Shown: one piece after another, positions 17,198-26,100 of the stretch
Numbering within the stretch: position 1 is the first letter of the stretch
How the letters are laid out: each line of letters opens with the position of its first letter
NCBI RefSeq assembly: GCF_002750975.1
Contig: NZ_PEJS01000001.1
Coordinates: 3,782,001-3,846,000, forward strand
Reading direction: 5' to 3'
From: Stenotrophomonas indicatrix
GTDB lineage: Bacteria; Pseudomonadota; Gammaproteobacteria; Xanthomonadales; Xanthomonadaceae
Length of the DNA stretch: 64,000 nucleotides
Position numbers and translations under genes: made by a program
Notes under the pieces: model-generated
Seen by the model: the letters and a program-made list of their open reading frames with translations, nothing else
What the model was told of the DNA's origin: nothing
Databases searched by the model: none

Positions 17198-19552
17198 CTA
17201 GCCCATCCGCCGTGCCTGTTCCTGGGTCTCGTGCACCTGCTGCTGGGCCAGCGACACCCCCTGCGCTTGCTCGCGAGTGGCATTGATCGCGTCCATCTGG
17301 GCGGTGCTCGCGCTCAACGGCTGGGCCATGCCCGCCGCCACTTCGACGTGGGCATGGCGACGGTGCGCGGCGTTCAGGTCGGGCGTATCCACCGCGAAGG
17401 CGCGGCTGTGGCCGTCGCTGAGCACCACGTGGGAAATGGACTCCAGCCCCTCGCGCCTGGCCTGCACGGCCAGTGCGCCGGCGAGCTGGTCGCTCTGCAG
17501 GTCAGGCACCCGGTTGTGGGCGCGGTCCAGCGCGTGGACCCCGGTCTGGGCACCCACAAACAGGGGGTTGCCGGCATGGGAGGGATGGTCGATGCCGATC
17601 GCCTGCGCCGAGGGTTCGGCGGCAGGCTGGACGTGCGGGGGCCGCTCGACCAGTTTCCGGGCGGCGGCCTCCTGCTTGATCAGTTCCGAGTCCAGGCTGG
17701 GGATGACCGTCGGATCCATGCCATGGCGGGCGGTCGCCTCACTGAAGGCCGGCATCATTCCGCGGATGACGCGTTCGGACTTGTCGAGGTTGTGCAGTTT
17801 CGCTGCGTCCAACGCCAGGTTGCCGGTCGGCAAGTGGGTCGCAGCGGCAGCCCCGATGCCCACCGCAGCACCACCTACCGCGGACAGGGTGATCGGCGCC
17901 TTGTCGGTAATGCCCTTCACATGGGAGGCCACCAGGTCATAGCCGCGGTCAACATGGGCGCCGGCGGTGGCGAACCCGTTCTGCAGCTTGCCAGCGACCC
18001 ATTGGCCGTCGTGGTTGATGGCGGCGGCCACGCGCTCGCCCGCCGCGCGCGTGCCTGCGGCATCGGCAAGGGCCTGTTTCGTCGCATGCTGCGCATGTTG
18101 CTCGCCGTGGTCACGGACGTCTTCGGCCTGCCTGGCAAGCCTGCCGGCGACGTTGTCCGCGCCCACCCGGCCAGCGACCCACGATAGTGCGGAGAGGCCA
18201 TGGGAGCGGGTCTGCGATTCGACGCGGTGCAGGGTGGATTCGATGCTTCCGGTCAGTTCGCGCCCCGAAGCAACCACCGTGCTCGTCGCCCGGGTACCCA
18301 ACTGCAGGCTGGCCGAGCCCATGTTCACTACCTGGCCGATGACCATGCCCTCGGTCTTCAGCACGCGCTCGACGCCATCGCCCGTTCTGTCCAGCACCTG
18401 GGCAGTGGCAGCGCCCGCCCGCTCGACCTGCTCGCCGGCCAGGCGACCGCTACGCATGCCGTAGGCCGTGGCGTGCAGCACAGTGGACAACGGCCCCGCC
18501 AGTTCCGCCACCTGGCTGGGCGGCGCCACGTGCGGGCGATCGACGAGCGCCCCTTGCGCATCGCGGGTCTTGGGATCAAGCAACAATTCCAGGCGCCCTG
18601 CCGCGAGCGGAATATCGCGCAGCGCCTGCTGGCCCGGTTGGCTCGCCAGTTGTTCGATGAACTGTGCGGCGGAGGTCTGCGCCCCCGGGGGCAGCATCTC
18701 GCGCAGCTTTTCACCGACGACCTTCTGCATGGCCGGATCCTTCAGCACCATGCCCAGCTCGTTGGCAAGCACGCCGTAGCCACGACGCTGCTGCTCGCTC
18801 AGGCGGTGCATGCCGTTCTGCACATCGTTCAGCACTTCACCGGTGGTCTGGTAGGTGTGCACGGTCTGCTGCGTATCGAAGGTCGGCAGGCCGTTGTCCT
18901 TGGCGAAACGCGCCGGGGTGGCCGGATGCAGGCCGGCGGCGTTGAACGTGGTGGCACGTGCGCCGGTGACTGCGGACGCGGCGGATGCCATGCCGCCACC
19001 GAGGGAGTGACCGGCGATTTCGAAGCCACCGGGCAGGCGTCTGTTCATGGCTACGGCAAGTTCCATCGCGCGATCGTAGTAATCGCTGCGCATGCCGATG
19101 CCCTGCTGGCCGTTGTTGAGGAAATCCTCGCCGCCGGATTCACGTTTTCCATCGGGCGCCAGAGGGTCAACAATCTCACCCGTAGATCCCTTGTAGACCA
19201 CGACAGGTTTCGCATCCTCGCCAAAGACGCGCTTGTCCGGGATGTAGATTTCAGCACGGAACCCCGACCTCCTCGGCTGAAGCATTTCCTTGAGTTCGGC
19301 GTCCGAGATGTTGATACCGGCCTTACGGAGTGCGTCGGGATCACTACTTGCGCGCGTCCATCCTACCGGGGGCTCTCCCTCGTGCTTCGCCGACTTATAC
19401 ACGTCAGCAGCCAGTCCCGCCATTTCACGCGCATGGTAGGTTTCCTGCAGGCGCTCGGCCTCTTCTTCATTCCCACTTTCGCGCAACTTCTGTACGAGAA
19501 GATTCTGCTCGTTGACTGCGCGCGCACGCGTCTCGTTCTCCGAACCACTCAT
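17198..19552 (-). CDS. Lipase-fold antibacterial effector with T4SS (XVIPCD) secretion tail
   Basis: 784 residues from the ATG at 19552 (GGAG six bases upstream; the ATG at 19564 has none). The N-terminal half holds an alpha/beta-hydrolase of the lipase-3/DUF2974 kind with nucleophile Ser183 in FEIAGHSLGGGMASA. The middle is helical with a Gly/Ala hydrophobic stretch. The last 130 residues (NPLFVGAQTGVHALD..., LAGALAVQARREGLESIS, HVVLSDGHSRAFAVD) match the XVIPCD pattern that docks effectors on VirD4 of the Xanthomonas/Stenotrophomonas bacteria-killing T4SS. There is no signal peptide. Probably a phospholipase toxin for rival bacteria; the candidate immunity gene is divergent next door. The secretion machine is not in this window. 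Confidence 0.85.
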   Translation of the reverse strand: MSGSENETRARAVNEQNLLVQKLRESGNEEEAERLQETYHAREMAGLAADVYKSAKHEGEPPVGWTRASSDPDALRKAGINISDAELKEMLQPRRSGFRAEIYIPDKRVFGEDAKPVVVYKGSTGEIVDPLAPDGKRESGGEDFLNNGQQGIGMRSDYYDRAMELAVAMNRRLPGGFEIAGHSLGGGMASAASAVTGARATTFNAAGLHPATPARFAKDNGLPTFDTQQTVHTYQTTGEVLNDVQNGMHRLSEQQRRGYGVLANELGMVLKDPAMQKVVGEKLREMLPPGAQTSAAQFIEQLASQPGQQALRDIPLAAGRLELLLDPKTRDAQGALVDRPHVAPPSQVAELAGPLSTVLHATAYGMRSGRLAGEQVERAGAATAQVLDRTGDGVERVLKTEGMVIGQVVNMGSASLQLGTRATSTVVASGRELTGSIESTLHRVESQTRSHGLSALSWVAGRVGADNVAGRLARQAEDVRDHGEQHAQHATKQALADAAGTRAAGERVAAAINHDGQWVAGKLQNGFATAGAHVDRGYDLVASHVKGITDKAPITLSAVGGAAVGIGAAAATHLPTGNLALDAAKLHNLDKSERVIRGMMPAFSEATARHGMDPTVIPSLDSELIKQEAAARKLVERPPHVQPAAEPSAQAIGIDHPSHAGNPLFVGAQTGVHALDRAHNRVPDLQSDQLAGALAVQARREGLESISHVVLSDGHSRAFAVDTPDLNAAHRRHAHVEVAAGMAQPLSASTAQMDAINATREQAQGVSLAQQQVHETQEQARRMG

Positions 19553-19655
19553 GGCAAGCTCCATTGCACTTTGAAGTGCCGCCTGTTTCGCAGCACCTAT
19601 GGATTACCAGAACCTTTTGCTAGTGTCACCTCATCAGCGAATCGATAGGAAAAAC

Positions 19656-20528
19656 ATGACCGTCATTCTTCACAATATGACGACAAAATTCCTCGCAAGC
19701 GTGGCATGGATCACACTTCTGCTTGTGATGGGGTGCTCTGGAACGTCTGCACATGATGCCGAAAACTATTTCGAGGGTGCTGCGTTACGACTCGCCATCG
19801 CTGCTGAAGACGGCGACGCCAATGCTATACACCACCTCGTAAAGGAAGAAGGCGTCAACCCGGACAAAGCGTTTTCAACGCGGGATGGAATCCCTCTGAT
19901 TGCATGGCCGCTGCGGACCCGCAACATCGAGGGACTCAAAGCACTGCTCGATGTCGGAGCAGACCCCAATGCGCGTGAATCGAAACAGATGCACGGAGAA
20001 CTGATCAGGTTCGACAACGCCATGGTCTACGCAGCAAAGATGGACGACCCTCGGTTCCTGGAATTGCTGCTGAAGCACGGTGGAGATCCCAACACACGAA
20101 ACGTCAACAATGAAACGCTTCTCTTCCAAGCCTTCATCAGCGGGAACCAGTGGAAGAATGTCCAGGCCCTGGTCAATCACGGCGCAGACGTGAATGGATC
20201 CAACCGCAGAAGCCTGGGAGACGACACTGTTCTGAGCTGGTACACGGGAAGAGGCGGATTCGACTACGCCTACTGGTTGCTGGAGCACGGCGCAGACCCC
20301 ACCATTCCCGAGCACGTATCGGAAAGTTCGGGCAAATCTGCTCGGCAATTGATGGTCGAAGACATCTACTGGGAAATCACCACGCCCGACAACCTGCCGT
20401 GGCAGAAGAAGTGCCAGCAATGGCTGGCTGAGCGCAACATCCCCCGCCCGCCGATGCCCGACCACATCCGCAGGAAGCGCGAGGCCTTCAAATTCCCGAG
20501 CAAGGAAGAAGACATTCCGCTGCTCTGA
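19656..20528 (+). CDS. Ankyrin-repeat lipoprotein, candidate immunity protein
   Basis: 290 residues. A lipoprotein signal with lipobox LVMGC (lipidated Cys27) predicts anchoring on the periplasmic face. Four or more ankyrin-like repeats follow (for example NIEGLKALLDVGADPNARE, LELLLKHGGDPNTRN, VQALVNHGADVNGSN, AYWLLEHGADPT). The start at 19656 has AGGA upstream. Ankyrin-type periplasmic proteins are known immunity partners of lipase effectors in type VI systems, so a role in neutralising the divergent lipase effector is likely but inferred. The 5' part is visibly AT-richer than its surroundings, a hint of transfer. Confidence 0.8.
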   Translation: MTVILHNMTTKFLASVAWITLLLVMGCSGTSAHDAENYFEGAALRLAIAAEDGDANAIHHLVKEEGVNPDKAFSTRDGIPLIAWPLRTRNIEGLKALLDVGADPNARESKQMHGELIRFDNAMVYAAKMDDPRFLELLLKHGGDPNTRNVNNETLLFQAFISGNQWKNVQALVNHGADVNGSNRRSLGDDTVLSWYTGRGGFDYAYWLLEHGADPTIPEHVSESSGKSARQLMVEDIYWEITTPDNLPWQKKCQQWLAERNIPRPPMPDHIRRKREAFKFPSKEEDIPLL

Positions 20529-20536
20529 TTCCTGTC

Positions 20537-21469
20537 TCAGCTGCCGGAAAGCAGCACGCAGTCATCCGGCAGATGCATCCGCACCCTGCCCGCCACGCAG
20601 TCGATGCGGAAGCGGCGTGCCTGCACCGGTTCGCCGTCCAGGTTCAACGTCAACGGCTGCGGTGCGTCGATCTGCAGCCACGGCAGCTGCGCGCGCGTGG
20701 CGACACGTTCAAGCGCCGCCTCCTTGCCGCCGGTCAGCATCTGTCCAAGGGTGGCTGCGACTTCACCCTCCAGTTCCGGCACCACGGTGACATCCAGCAG
20801 GCCGTCATCGATCAGTGCCTGGGGGCACAGCTGCTGGCCGCCACCGGCCTGACGGCCGTTGCCGATACCCAGCGCGATGAACCCACCTTCCCACTGGAAG
20901 TCCGGCCCGCTCAGGCGTGCGGTGATGGGTTCGATGCGGCCGAGCTTGGCGATACCGGTGATGACATAGGCCAGGCCGCCGAGCATCTTCTTCAAGCCGG
21001 CATCGGTTTCCACCGTGACCTGGGTGCCGAAGCCACCGCTGGCGAGGTTGGCGCACCACCATGGCTTGCCGTCGGCATCGACGCGCAGCAGGTCCATGGG
21101 GCGTGGGTGGCCGCCGGCAATCAGCGCGAAGGCCTCCTGCGGCTCCACCGGAATGGCCGCAGCGGTGGCGAAATCGTTGGCGGTGCCCATCGGCACCAGC
21201 GCCAGCGAAGGCAGCGCCTCAGCCGGCTCGTCGCGATGGGCCAGCGTCTCGGCCACCGCGCTGAGCGTGCCGTCGCCGCCGGCCGCCACGATCACGTCCA
21301 CGCCGTGGTCGATGGCCTCGGCGACATAGCGCTCGGCATCACCGTCTTCCCAGGTCACCCGCACTTCCAGCTGCACGCCGCGTTCGCGCCAGTGGCCCAC
21401 GGCCTCGCGCAGGTCATCGTTGCCTGCGGACTTGCCGTTGAGGATCAGGCGCCAGCGGGGGGTGCTCAT
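20537..21469 (-). CDS. yegS: Lipid/diacylglycerol kinase, YegS type
   Basis: 310 residues. The nucleotide loop is [15 protein letters not shown] (GGDGT at 64-68) and the second conserved segment is [15 protein letters not shown]. This is the soluble DAGK-catalytic fold that phosphorylates lipid hydroxyls with ATP. The start at 21469 gives [14 protein letters not shown], typical of YegS. It converges on the ankyrin lipoprotein gene, with eight bases between the stop codons. Confidence 0.93.
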   Translation of the reverse strand: MSTPRWRLILNGKSAGNDDLREAVGHWRERGVQLEVRVTWEDGDAERYVAEAIDHGVDVIVAAGGDGTLSAVAETLAHRDEPAEALPSLALVPMGTANDFATAAAIPVEPQEAFALIAGGHPRPMDLLRVDADGKPWWCANLASGGFGTQVTVETDAGLKKMLGGLAYVITGIAKLGRIEPITARLSGPDFQWEGGFIALGIGNGRQAGGGQQLCPQALIDDGLLDVTVVPELEGEVAATLGQMLTGGKEAALERVATRAQLPWLQIDAPQPLTLNLDGEPVQARRFRIDCVAGRVRMHLPDDCVLLSGS

Positions 21470-21604
21470 GCGGTGCTTCCAGGGAAGGGCGGCACAGGCT
21501 AGCAACCGCGCGTTCGGGGCCAGTGAAAGGCAGTGGCCACCGTTCAGGTCAGGGCGCTGGGCTCGCCCGCGCGGCATGTCATGCAGGTGTCATCGGCCAC
21601 CGGG

Positions 21605-21701
21605 AGAATGGAAGGCCATAGCAGGGACGACGGATGGAGGCAGGATCAGCCTCCCACGCATGCAGCAAGGCCACGCCAGCGTTTGGCGTGGCTTTTTTTT
21701 T
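21605..21701 (+). ncRNA. Candidate small RNA ending in an intrinsic terminator
   Basis: No plus-strand gene lies nearby, yet there is a textbook terminator: GCCACGCC / GGCGTGGC with nine T residues (21670-21701). Just before it is a second hairpin, GGAGGC / GCCTCC (21636-21641 with 21649-21654). Two hairpins plus an orphan terminator are a typical sRNA 3' end. The 5' end is a guess because no convincing promoter was seen. Confidence 0.45.
21670..21701 (+). terminator. Orphan rho-independent terminator
   Basis: 8-bp GC-rich stem, 7-base loop, followed by T9. On the minus strand it lacks a T-run, so it acts on plus-strand transcripts, for which no coding gene is present within 1.1 kb upstream. 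Confidence 0.85.
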
Positions 21702-21724
21702 GCTGCGCGGCGCTGCATATCGGC

Positions 21725-22312
21725 TTACAGGTAAGCCTCGATGGGACCGTGCAGGAGGCAGCTGTCGAAGGCATCGATGCTGCACAACATCGCTTCATCA
21801 ACTGCGTACTCCTGCAACAGAAGGTCGAGCGCCGGAACTCCGGTTACGAACCTGCGTCCCACCCGCGTCTGCGCGTCCTGCATGGCGTAGTCGTAGTCGA
21901 AGCCATAGGCGGTCTCGGTGAAGCGTGCGGCATGGGTGATCATGCGCAGCTCGTAGGTGTCTTGTTCGCCAGGAATGACATGGGCGAAGCAGCGCAACCC
22001 GGTGTCCACCGAAGCCAGCTCCGCTGCCAGCGCCCATCCCTTTTCAAGCGCCGCGAATGGCCGCGGTGGCGGTGATGGGTGGCGGCGACGCCAAAGCATC
22101 ATGGCGCGTTCCACGTCATGGCCAGCGGCCTGCAGCTCAATGGCGGCCTCGGCGACCCCCAACCCTGTGCGGTGCCCGTAATCGGCCACGAGCTGATCAA
22201 CCACCAAGGCGTGCGCCTGTGACAGGTCACCGCCGGCAGCCTCCAGCGCCTGCCTGCAGACAGCAATCGAGGCCGGCAGCCGCTGGCGGAGTGCGGCAAT
22301 GGCGTATTTCAT
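21725..22312 (-). CDS. Unknown protein with two UBA/TS-N-like helical segments
   Basis: 195 residues, family not recognised. The first 80 residues contain two similar stretches: ALRQRLPASIAVCRQALEAA then GGDLSQA, and TGLGVAEAAIELQAAGHDVE then RAMMLW. Both resemble the TG-G-..C-.AL..A.GD...A pattern of the UBA/TS-N fold at the N-terminus of EF-Ts. The C-terminal 110 residues show no motif known to me. The ATG at 22312 is chosen; a GTG six bases upstream is the alternative. It follows a GNAT gene by 26 bp and probably shares its transcript. Confidence 0.7.
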   Translation of the reverse strand: MKYAIAALRQRLPASIAVCRQALEAAGGDLSQAHALVVDQLVADYGHRTGLGVAEAAIELQAAGHDVERAMMLWRRRHPSPPPRPFAALEKGWALAAELASVDTGLRCFAHVIPGEQDTYELRMITHAARFTETAYGFDYDYAMQDAQTRVGRRFVTGVPALDLLLQEYAVDEAMLCSIDAFDSCLLHGPIEAYL

Positions 22313-22338
22313 CGGCACACCAGTCGCCAGGACTCGGC

Positions 22339-22818
22339 CTACCCGGCGAATGCCTTCAGCGCCTCACCTTCCAACCGGTACACCGTCCACTCGTCCTGCG
22401 GTCTGGCGCCGGCTGCGGTGTAGAAGTCGATGGCCGGCGTGTTCCAGTCCAGCACTGACCATTCGAAGCGACCACAACCTTCAGCTACCGCCTGGCGGGC
22501 GATGTACTTCAGCAGCGCTTTGCCCGCGCCGGAGCCGCGTTTTTCCGGGCTCACGTACAGGTCTTCCAGGTAGATGCCCTTGCGCCCCAGCCGAGTGGAA
22601 TAGTTGTAGAAATACACCGCGTAGCCGATGGCTTCGCCGTTCGCCTCGCAGACCAGCGCGCGGGCGGTGGCGTCGGCGCCGAACAGGCTTTCGGCAATGC
22701 CGATCTCGTCGGTCTGCACCGACTGCTCGGCCTTCTCGTAGATCGCCAGTTCGCGGATGAACCGAAGGATCAGGCCGGCGTCGGCGACGGTGGCCGGGCG
22801 GATGTTCAACAGTGCCAT
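22339..22818 (-). CDS. GNAT acetyltransferase, diamine/thialysine type
   Basis: 159 residues. The acetyl-CoA loop reads VSPEKRGSGAGKALLKYIA, and LEDLYV and WSVLDWNTPAIDFYTAAGA are features of the SSAT-like branch (spermidine/spermine or thialysine N-acetyltransferases). The substrate is therefore probably a small amine, but the exact one is not determined. Confidence 0.88.
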   Translation of the reverse strand: MALLNIRPATVADAGLILRFIRELAIYEKAEQSVQTDEIGIAESLFGADATARALVCEANGEAIGYAVYFYNYSTRLGRKGIYLEDLYVSPEKRGSGAGKALLKYIARQAVAEGCGRFEWSVLDWNTPAIDFYTAAGARPQDEWTVYRLEGEALKAFAG

Positions 22819-22875
22819 GGGCGAAGAGGGAACGGAGGGAATTGAACGAGCTTAATCCCCTCCGTCCCCTTTTTG

Positions 22876-23550
22876 TCAGCGCGCTGCAGCGACGTTGGCG
22901 CGCATCTGCGCGATCACGTCCTGGTAGCTGGTCTTGGCGTTGAAGATGGCCGAGCCGGCGACGAACGTGTCGGCGCCAGCGGCGGCGATCTCGCCGATGT
23001 TGTCGGCCTTCACGCCACCATCGATCTCCAGGCGGATGTCACGGCCGCTGGCATCGATCTTCTGGCGCACCACGCGCAGCTTGTCCAAGGCCGACGGAAT
23101 GAAGGCCTGGCCGCCGAAGCCCGGGTTGACCGACATCAGCAGCACCAGGTCGAGGTCGTCCAGCACCCAGTCGAGGATGTCCACCGGGGTGGCCGGGTTG
23201 AGCACGATGCCCGGCTTGCAGCCCAGCGAGCGGATCAGCTGGATGGTGCGGTGCACGTGGCGGCTGGCCTCCGGGTGGAAGCTGATGTAGGTGGCACCGG
23301 CCTCGGCGAAGTCCGGGATGATGCGGTCGACCGGCTCGACCATCAGGTGCACGTCGATCGGCGCGGTGACGCCGTGCTTGCGCAGCGCCTGGCAGACCAT
23401 CGGGCCGATGGTCAGGTTGGGCACATAGTGGTTGTCCATCACATCGAAATGGACCCAGTCGGCACCCGCGGCCAGGACGTTGTCGACTTCCTCGCCCAGG
23501 CGGGCGAAGTTGGCCGAGAGGATGGAAGGAGCGATGAGGCAGTTGGACAT
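22876..23550 (-). CDS. rpe: Ribulose-phosphate 3-epimerase
   Basis: 224 residues, TIM barrel of the pentose phosphate pathway. [16 protein letters not shown], the [17 protein letters not shown] metal site, [16 protein letters not shown] and EIDGGV are all present. Starts [11 protein letters not shown] at 23550. Confidence 0.97.
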   Translation of the reverse strand: MSNCLIAPSILSANFARLGEEVDNVLAAGADWVHFDVMDNHYVPNLTIGPMVCQALRKHGVTAPIDVHLMVEPVDRIIPDFAEAGATYISFHPEASRHVHRTIQLIRSLGCKPGIVLNPATPVDILDWVLDDLDLVLLMSVNPGFGGQAFIPSALDKLRVVRQKIDASGRDIRLEIDGGVKADNIGEIAAAGADTFVAGSAIFNAKTSYQDVIAQMRANVAAAR

Positions 23551-23607
23551 GGCCGGGGCCTTCGGAACGGGGAAAGGGGTCTCCCGCCCGCAGGCGGGGC
23601 AATGGGG

Positions 23608-23973
23608 TCAGCGCTTGCGCAGGGTCTTGATGCGGTCGTAGGCGGCGTTGATGCGCCGCGACTTCTGCTCGGCCTGCTGCTGCAGCTCGGGGGCGGCGCC
23701 GCCCAGCTTGTCGGGGTGGTACTGGGAGATCAGCTTGCGGTAGGCGCGCTCGACCTCGGCATCGGTGGCCTCGGAGGTCAGCCCCAGCTCGCGGTACGGG
23801 TTCTCCTTGTTCAGGCGGAACCAGTCGCTGTCGAAGGCATGCCCCAGCAACAGGCCGACCACCGCGCCGAACAGCGGATTGGGCCGGAACAGCAGGGCGC
23901 CGGCGATGAATCCGAGCAGTTTTCCGTACCAGCGCATGGCGCCCCAGGGTCGACCGGCGAAATGGACGCTCAT
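23608..23973 (-). CDS. Short membrane-linked DnaJ-domain protein
   Basis: 121 residues. A hydrophobic N-terminal segment (about 15-45, GLLLGHAFDS) is followed by a J domain (58-121) with the HPD triad in YHPDKLG. The layout resembles the two ends of DjlA without its middle TerB-like domain. It would stimulate an Hsp70 (DnaK) at the membrane; the client is unknown. Confidence 0.85.
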   Translation of the reverse strand: MSVHFAGRPWGAMRWYGKLLGFIAGALLFRPNPLFGAVVGLLLGHAFDSDWFRLNKENPYRELGLTSEATDAEVERAYRKLISQYHPDKLGGAAPELQQQAEQKSRRINAAYDRIKTLRKR

Positions 23974-24078
23974 TTTACGTCACAGCGGGCCCGGACCGCT
24001 TTACACTAGGCCGCCCGCTGGTCAGCGGGCCCGCCGGGTCCGTTGGGCAGCCGTATCGACGAAGCCCCAGGAGTGCCC

Positions 24079-25005
24079 GTGCCAACCACGCTGTTGCAAT
24101 CCGATCTCCCCGGCCTGCCCTTGCGCCACCGCGGCAAGGTGCGTGACGTGTTCGATATCCCGCGCGAGCGGCTGCCAGCCGGGACCCCACCGGGGGACTA
24201 CCTCTTGATGGTCGCCACCGATCGCCTGTCGGCGTTCGATGTGGTCCTGCCCGACCCGATCCCGGGCAAGGGCGAGATGCTCTGCCAGGTGTCCAACTTC
24301 TGGTTCGCCAAGACCGCGCACCTGATGCCCAACCACCTGACCGGCATTGATGTGGCCAGCGTGCTGCCCGAGGGCGTGGACGCGGCCCTGTACGCCAAGC
24401 GCGCGGTGGTCACCCGCAAGCTGAAGCCGGTACCGGTGGAAGCCATCGCCCGTGGCTACCTGATCGGCAGCGGCTGGAAGGACTACCAGCGCACCGGCAA
24501 GGTCAGCGGCATCGAGCTGCCCGACGGCCTGCGCCAGGCCGAGCAGCTGCCCGAGCCGATCTTCACCCCCTCGACCAAGGCCGCCGTTGGCGACCATGAC
24601 GAGAACATCGACTTCGACGCGATGGTGAAGACGGTCGGTGCGGAAATGGCCGAGCGGGTGCGCGACGCGACGCTGCGCATCTACAAGTTCGCGGCCGATT
24701 ACGCACGCGAGCACGGCATCATCCTGGCCGACACCAAGTTCGAGTTCGGTACCGACGCCGACGGTCGCCTGTACATCATGGACGAGATGCTGACGCCGGA
24801 TTCCTCGCGCTACTGGCCTGCCGACGAGTACGAAGTGGGCACCAGCCCGCCGAGCTACGACAAGCAGTTCGTGCGTGACTACCTGGAGACGCTGGACTGG
24901 GGCAAGACCGCCCCGGGCCCCAGCATCCCGGCGGAGATCATCGAGCGCACCCGCGCCAAGTACGCCGAGGCGCTGCAGCGTCTGGCCGGGATCAGCGTCG
25001 ACTGA
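24079..25005 (+). CDS. purC: Phosphoribosylaminoimidazole-succinocarboxamide synthase
   Basis: 308 residues, the long SAICAR synthetase form common in xanthomonads. GTG start at 24079 with AGGAG five bases before it; the in-frame ATG at 24043 has none and adds an unrelated sequence. [40 protein letters not shown] and the [14 protein letters not shown] segment are conserved. Catalyses a step of purine synthesis in the cytoplasm. Confidence 0.96.
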   Translation: MPTTLLQSDLPGLPLRHRGKVRDVFDIPRERLPAGTPPGDYLLMVATDRLSAFDVVLPDPIPGKGEMLCQVSNFWFAKTAHLMPNHLTGIDVASVLPEGVDAALYAKRAVVTRKLKPVPVEAIARGYLIGSGWKDYQRTGKVSGIELPDGLRQAEQLPEPIFTPSTKAAVGDHDENIDFDAMVKTVGAEMAERVRDATLRIYKFAADYAREHGIILADTKFEFGTDADGRLYIMDEMLTPDSSRYWPADEYEVGTSPPSYDKQFVRDYLETLDWGKTAPGPSIPAEIIERTRAKYAEALQRLAGISVD

Positions 25006-25013
25006 TCCCCCTG

Positions 25014-25039
25014 CGCCCCCGGCCCGCGTGGCGGGGGCG
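25014..25039 (+). terminator. Weak hairpin after purC
   Basis: CGCCCCCG and CGGGGGCG (8-bp arms, 10-base loop), nine bases after the purC stop, followed only by TTCT. It could be a weak terminator. Confidence 0.4.
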
Positions 25040-25050
25040 TTCTGAGTGCG

Positions 25051-25259
25051 GTAGTGCCGGCCGCTGGCCGGCAACCCCGGCGAAACTGCAGCCAGGCATG
25101 GCCTGGCTCTACTGGCGGTTGGCAGTGCCGGCCGCTGGCCAGCAACCCCGCGAACCTGCAGCCAGGCATGGCCTGGCTCTACTGACGGTTGGTAGTGCCG
25201 GCCGCTGGCCGGCAACCCCGGCGAAACTGCAGCCAGGCATGGCCTGGCTCTACTGGCGG
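25051..25259 (+). repeat. Three tandem 70-bp composite palindromic repeats
   Basis: Units start near 25051, 25122 and 25192. Each consists of a GTAGTGCCGGCC palindrome followed by a GCCAGGCATGGCCTGGCTCT palindrome that ends in TAC. The units differ at only a few positions. This fills most of the purC-to-DUF962 gap. Confidence 0.92.
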
Positions 25260-25283
25260 CCCCGGCCGGGGTATGCTGGCCAC

Positions 25284-25769
25284 ATGCAGACCAGCACCCA
25301 GCTTGCGCGTCCGATCGACCGCTATTTCGCCAGCTACTCCGACGACCACCGCAATGTGGTCAACCAGCGCATCCACGTGGTGGCGGTGCCGGCGATCCTG
25401 TGGTCGGTGGTGGCCCTGCTGTGGTGCGTGCCGCCGCTGATCACCTGGTTCCAATACGGCATCTGGTCGGCGTTCGCGATGTTCAGCGCGTGGTGCTTCT
25501 ACAACAAGCTGTCGCGTCCGCTTGGCATCGGCATGCTCATCCAGTTCTTCGTGTTCGGCTGCCTGTGCCGGCTGCTGGAAGCGGAAATCGGCCTGCACAA
25601 CCTGCGCTCGCTGGCCATCGGCGTATTCGTCGTCGCCTGGATCGCGCAGTTCATCGGCCACAAGTTCGAAGGCCGCAAGCCCAGCTTCCTGACCGACCTG
25701 ACCTACCTGCTGATCGGCCCGGCGTGGGTGATGGCCAAGGCCTATCGCAAGCTCGACTGGCGCTACTGA
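25284..25769 (+). CDS. DUF962/Mpo1-like membrane protein
   Basis: 161 residues. IDRYFASYSDDHRNVVNQRIHVVAVPAILW is the family opening, with the conserved His residues (HRN, RIH) and a later GHKFEGRKPS segment. About four membrane helices lie between. The yeast relative Mpo1 is an iron-dependent dioxygenase that alpha-oxidises 2-hydroxy fatty acids; the bacterial role is not established. The ATG at 25284 follows the tandem repeats closely. Confidence 0.85.
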   Translation: MQTSTQLARPIDRYFASYSDDHRNVVNQRIHVVAVPAILWSVVALLWCVPPLITWFQYGIWSAFAMFSAWCFYNKLSRPLGIGMLIQFFVFGCLCRLLEAEIGLHNLRSLAIGVFVVAWIAQFIGHKFEGRKPSFLTDLTYLLIGPAWVMAKAYRKLDWRY

Positions 25770-26100
25770 CCAGCGTCGCCGCGTCGACGCCTTCGTTTCC
25801 TGAACGGGCAGATCCCGTCACCGACACTGCACGGCGCGCCTGCCAGCCTGCCGCGGTGACCTCCTCACCTTGCCCCGCCCAGCGGCGCCGGTCCCTGTGC
25901 GACAGGGGCTGCGCTGTCCCTGCGTGGGCGTAGGGTGGACCTGCCCAGCGGGTCCTGATGGTCATCCGCGCGGCATGCTGCATCGCAGAAAAAATGAATC
26001 AGCGCACGTTACATGCAATTGATCGCTGTTCAATGGGTTTCGGCGACATTTGGCAGCCTGTTATGCTCCCTGACCTGCTCGTGAATCATGGATTCCCTGC
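25770..26100. other. Gene-free region upstream of the Mrp operon
   Basis: 331 bp without a convincing gene. The last 100 bp turn AT-richer and contain an extended -10-like TGTTATGCT (26059-26067) 34 bp before the antiporter start, a possible promoter without a clear -35 box. No terminator with a T-run was seen after the DUF962 gene. Confidence 0.5.

Noticed and set aside
17198-20528. Type VI secretion lipase (Tle) with VgrG-linked delivery
   Set aside because: No vgrG, PAAR, hcp or adaptor gene is adjacent, and the C-terminal tail fits the T4SS XVIPCD pattern better.
25051-25259. CRISPR array
   Set aside because: The three 70-bp units are almost identical throughout, with no unique spacers, and no cas genes are present.
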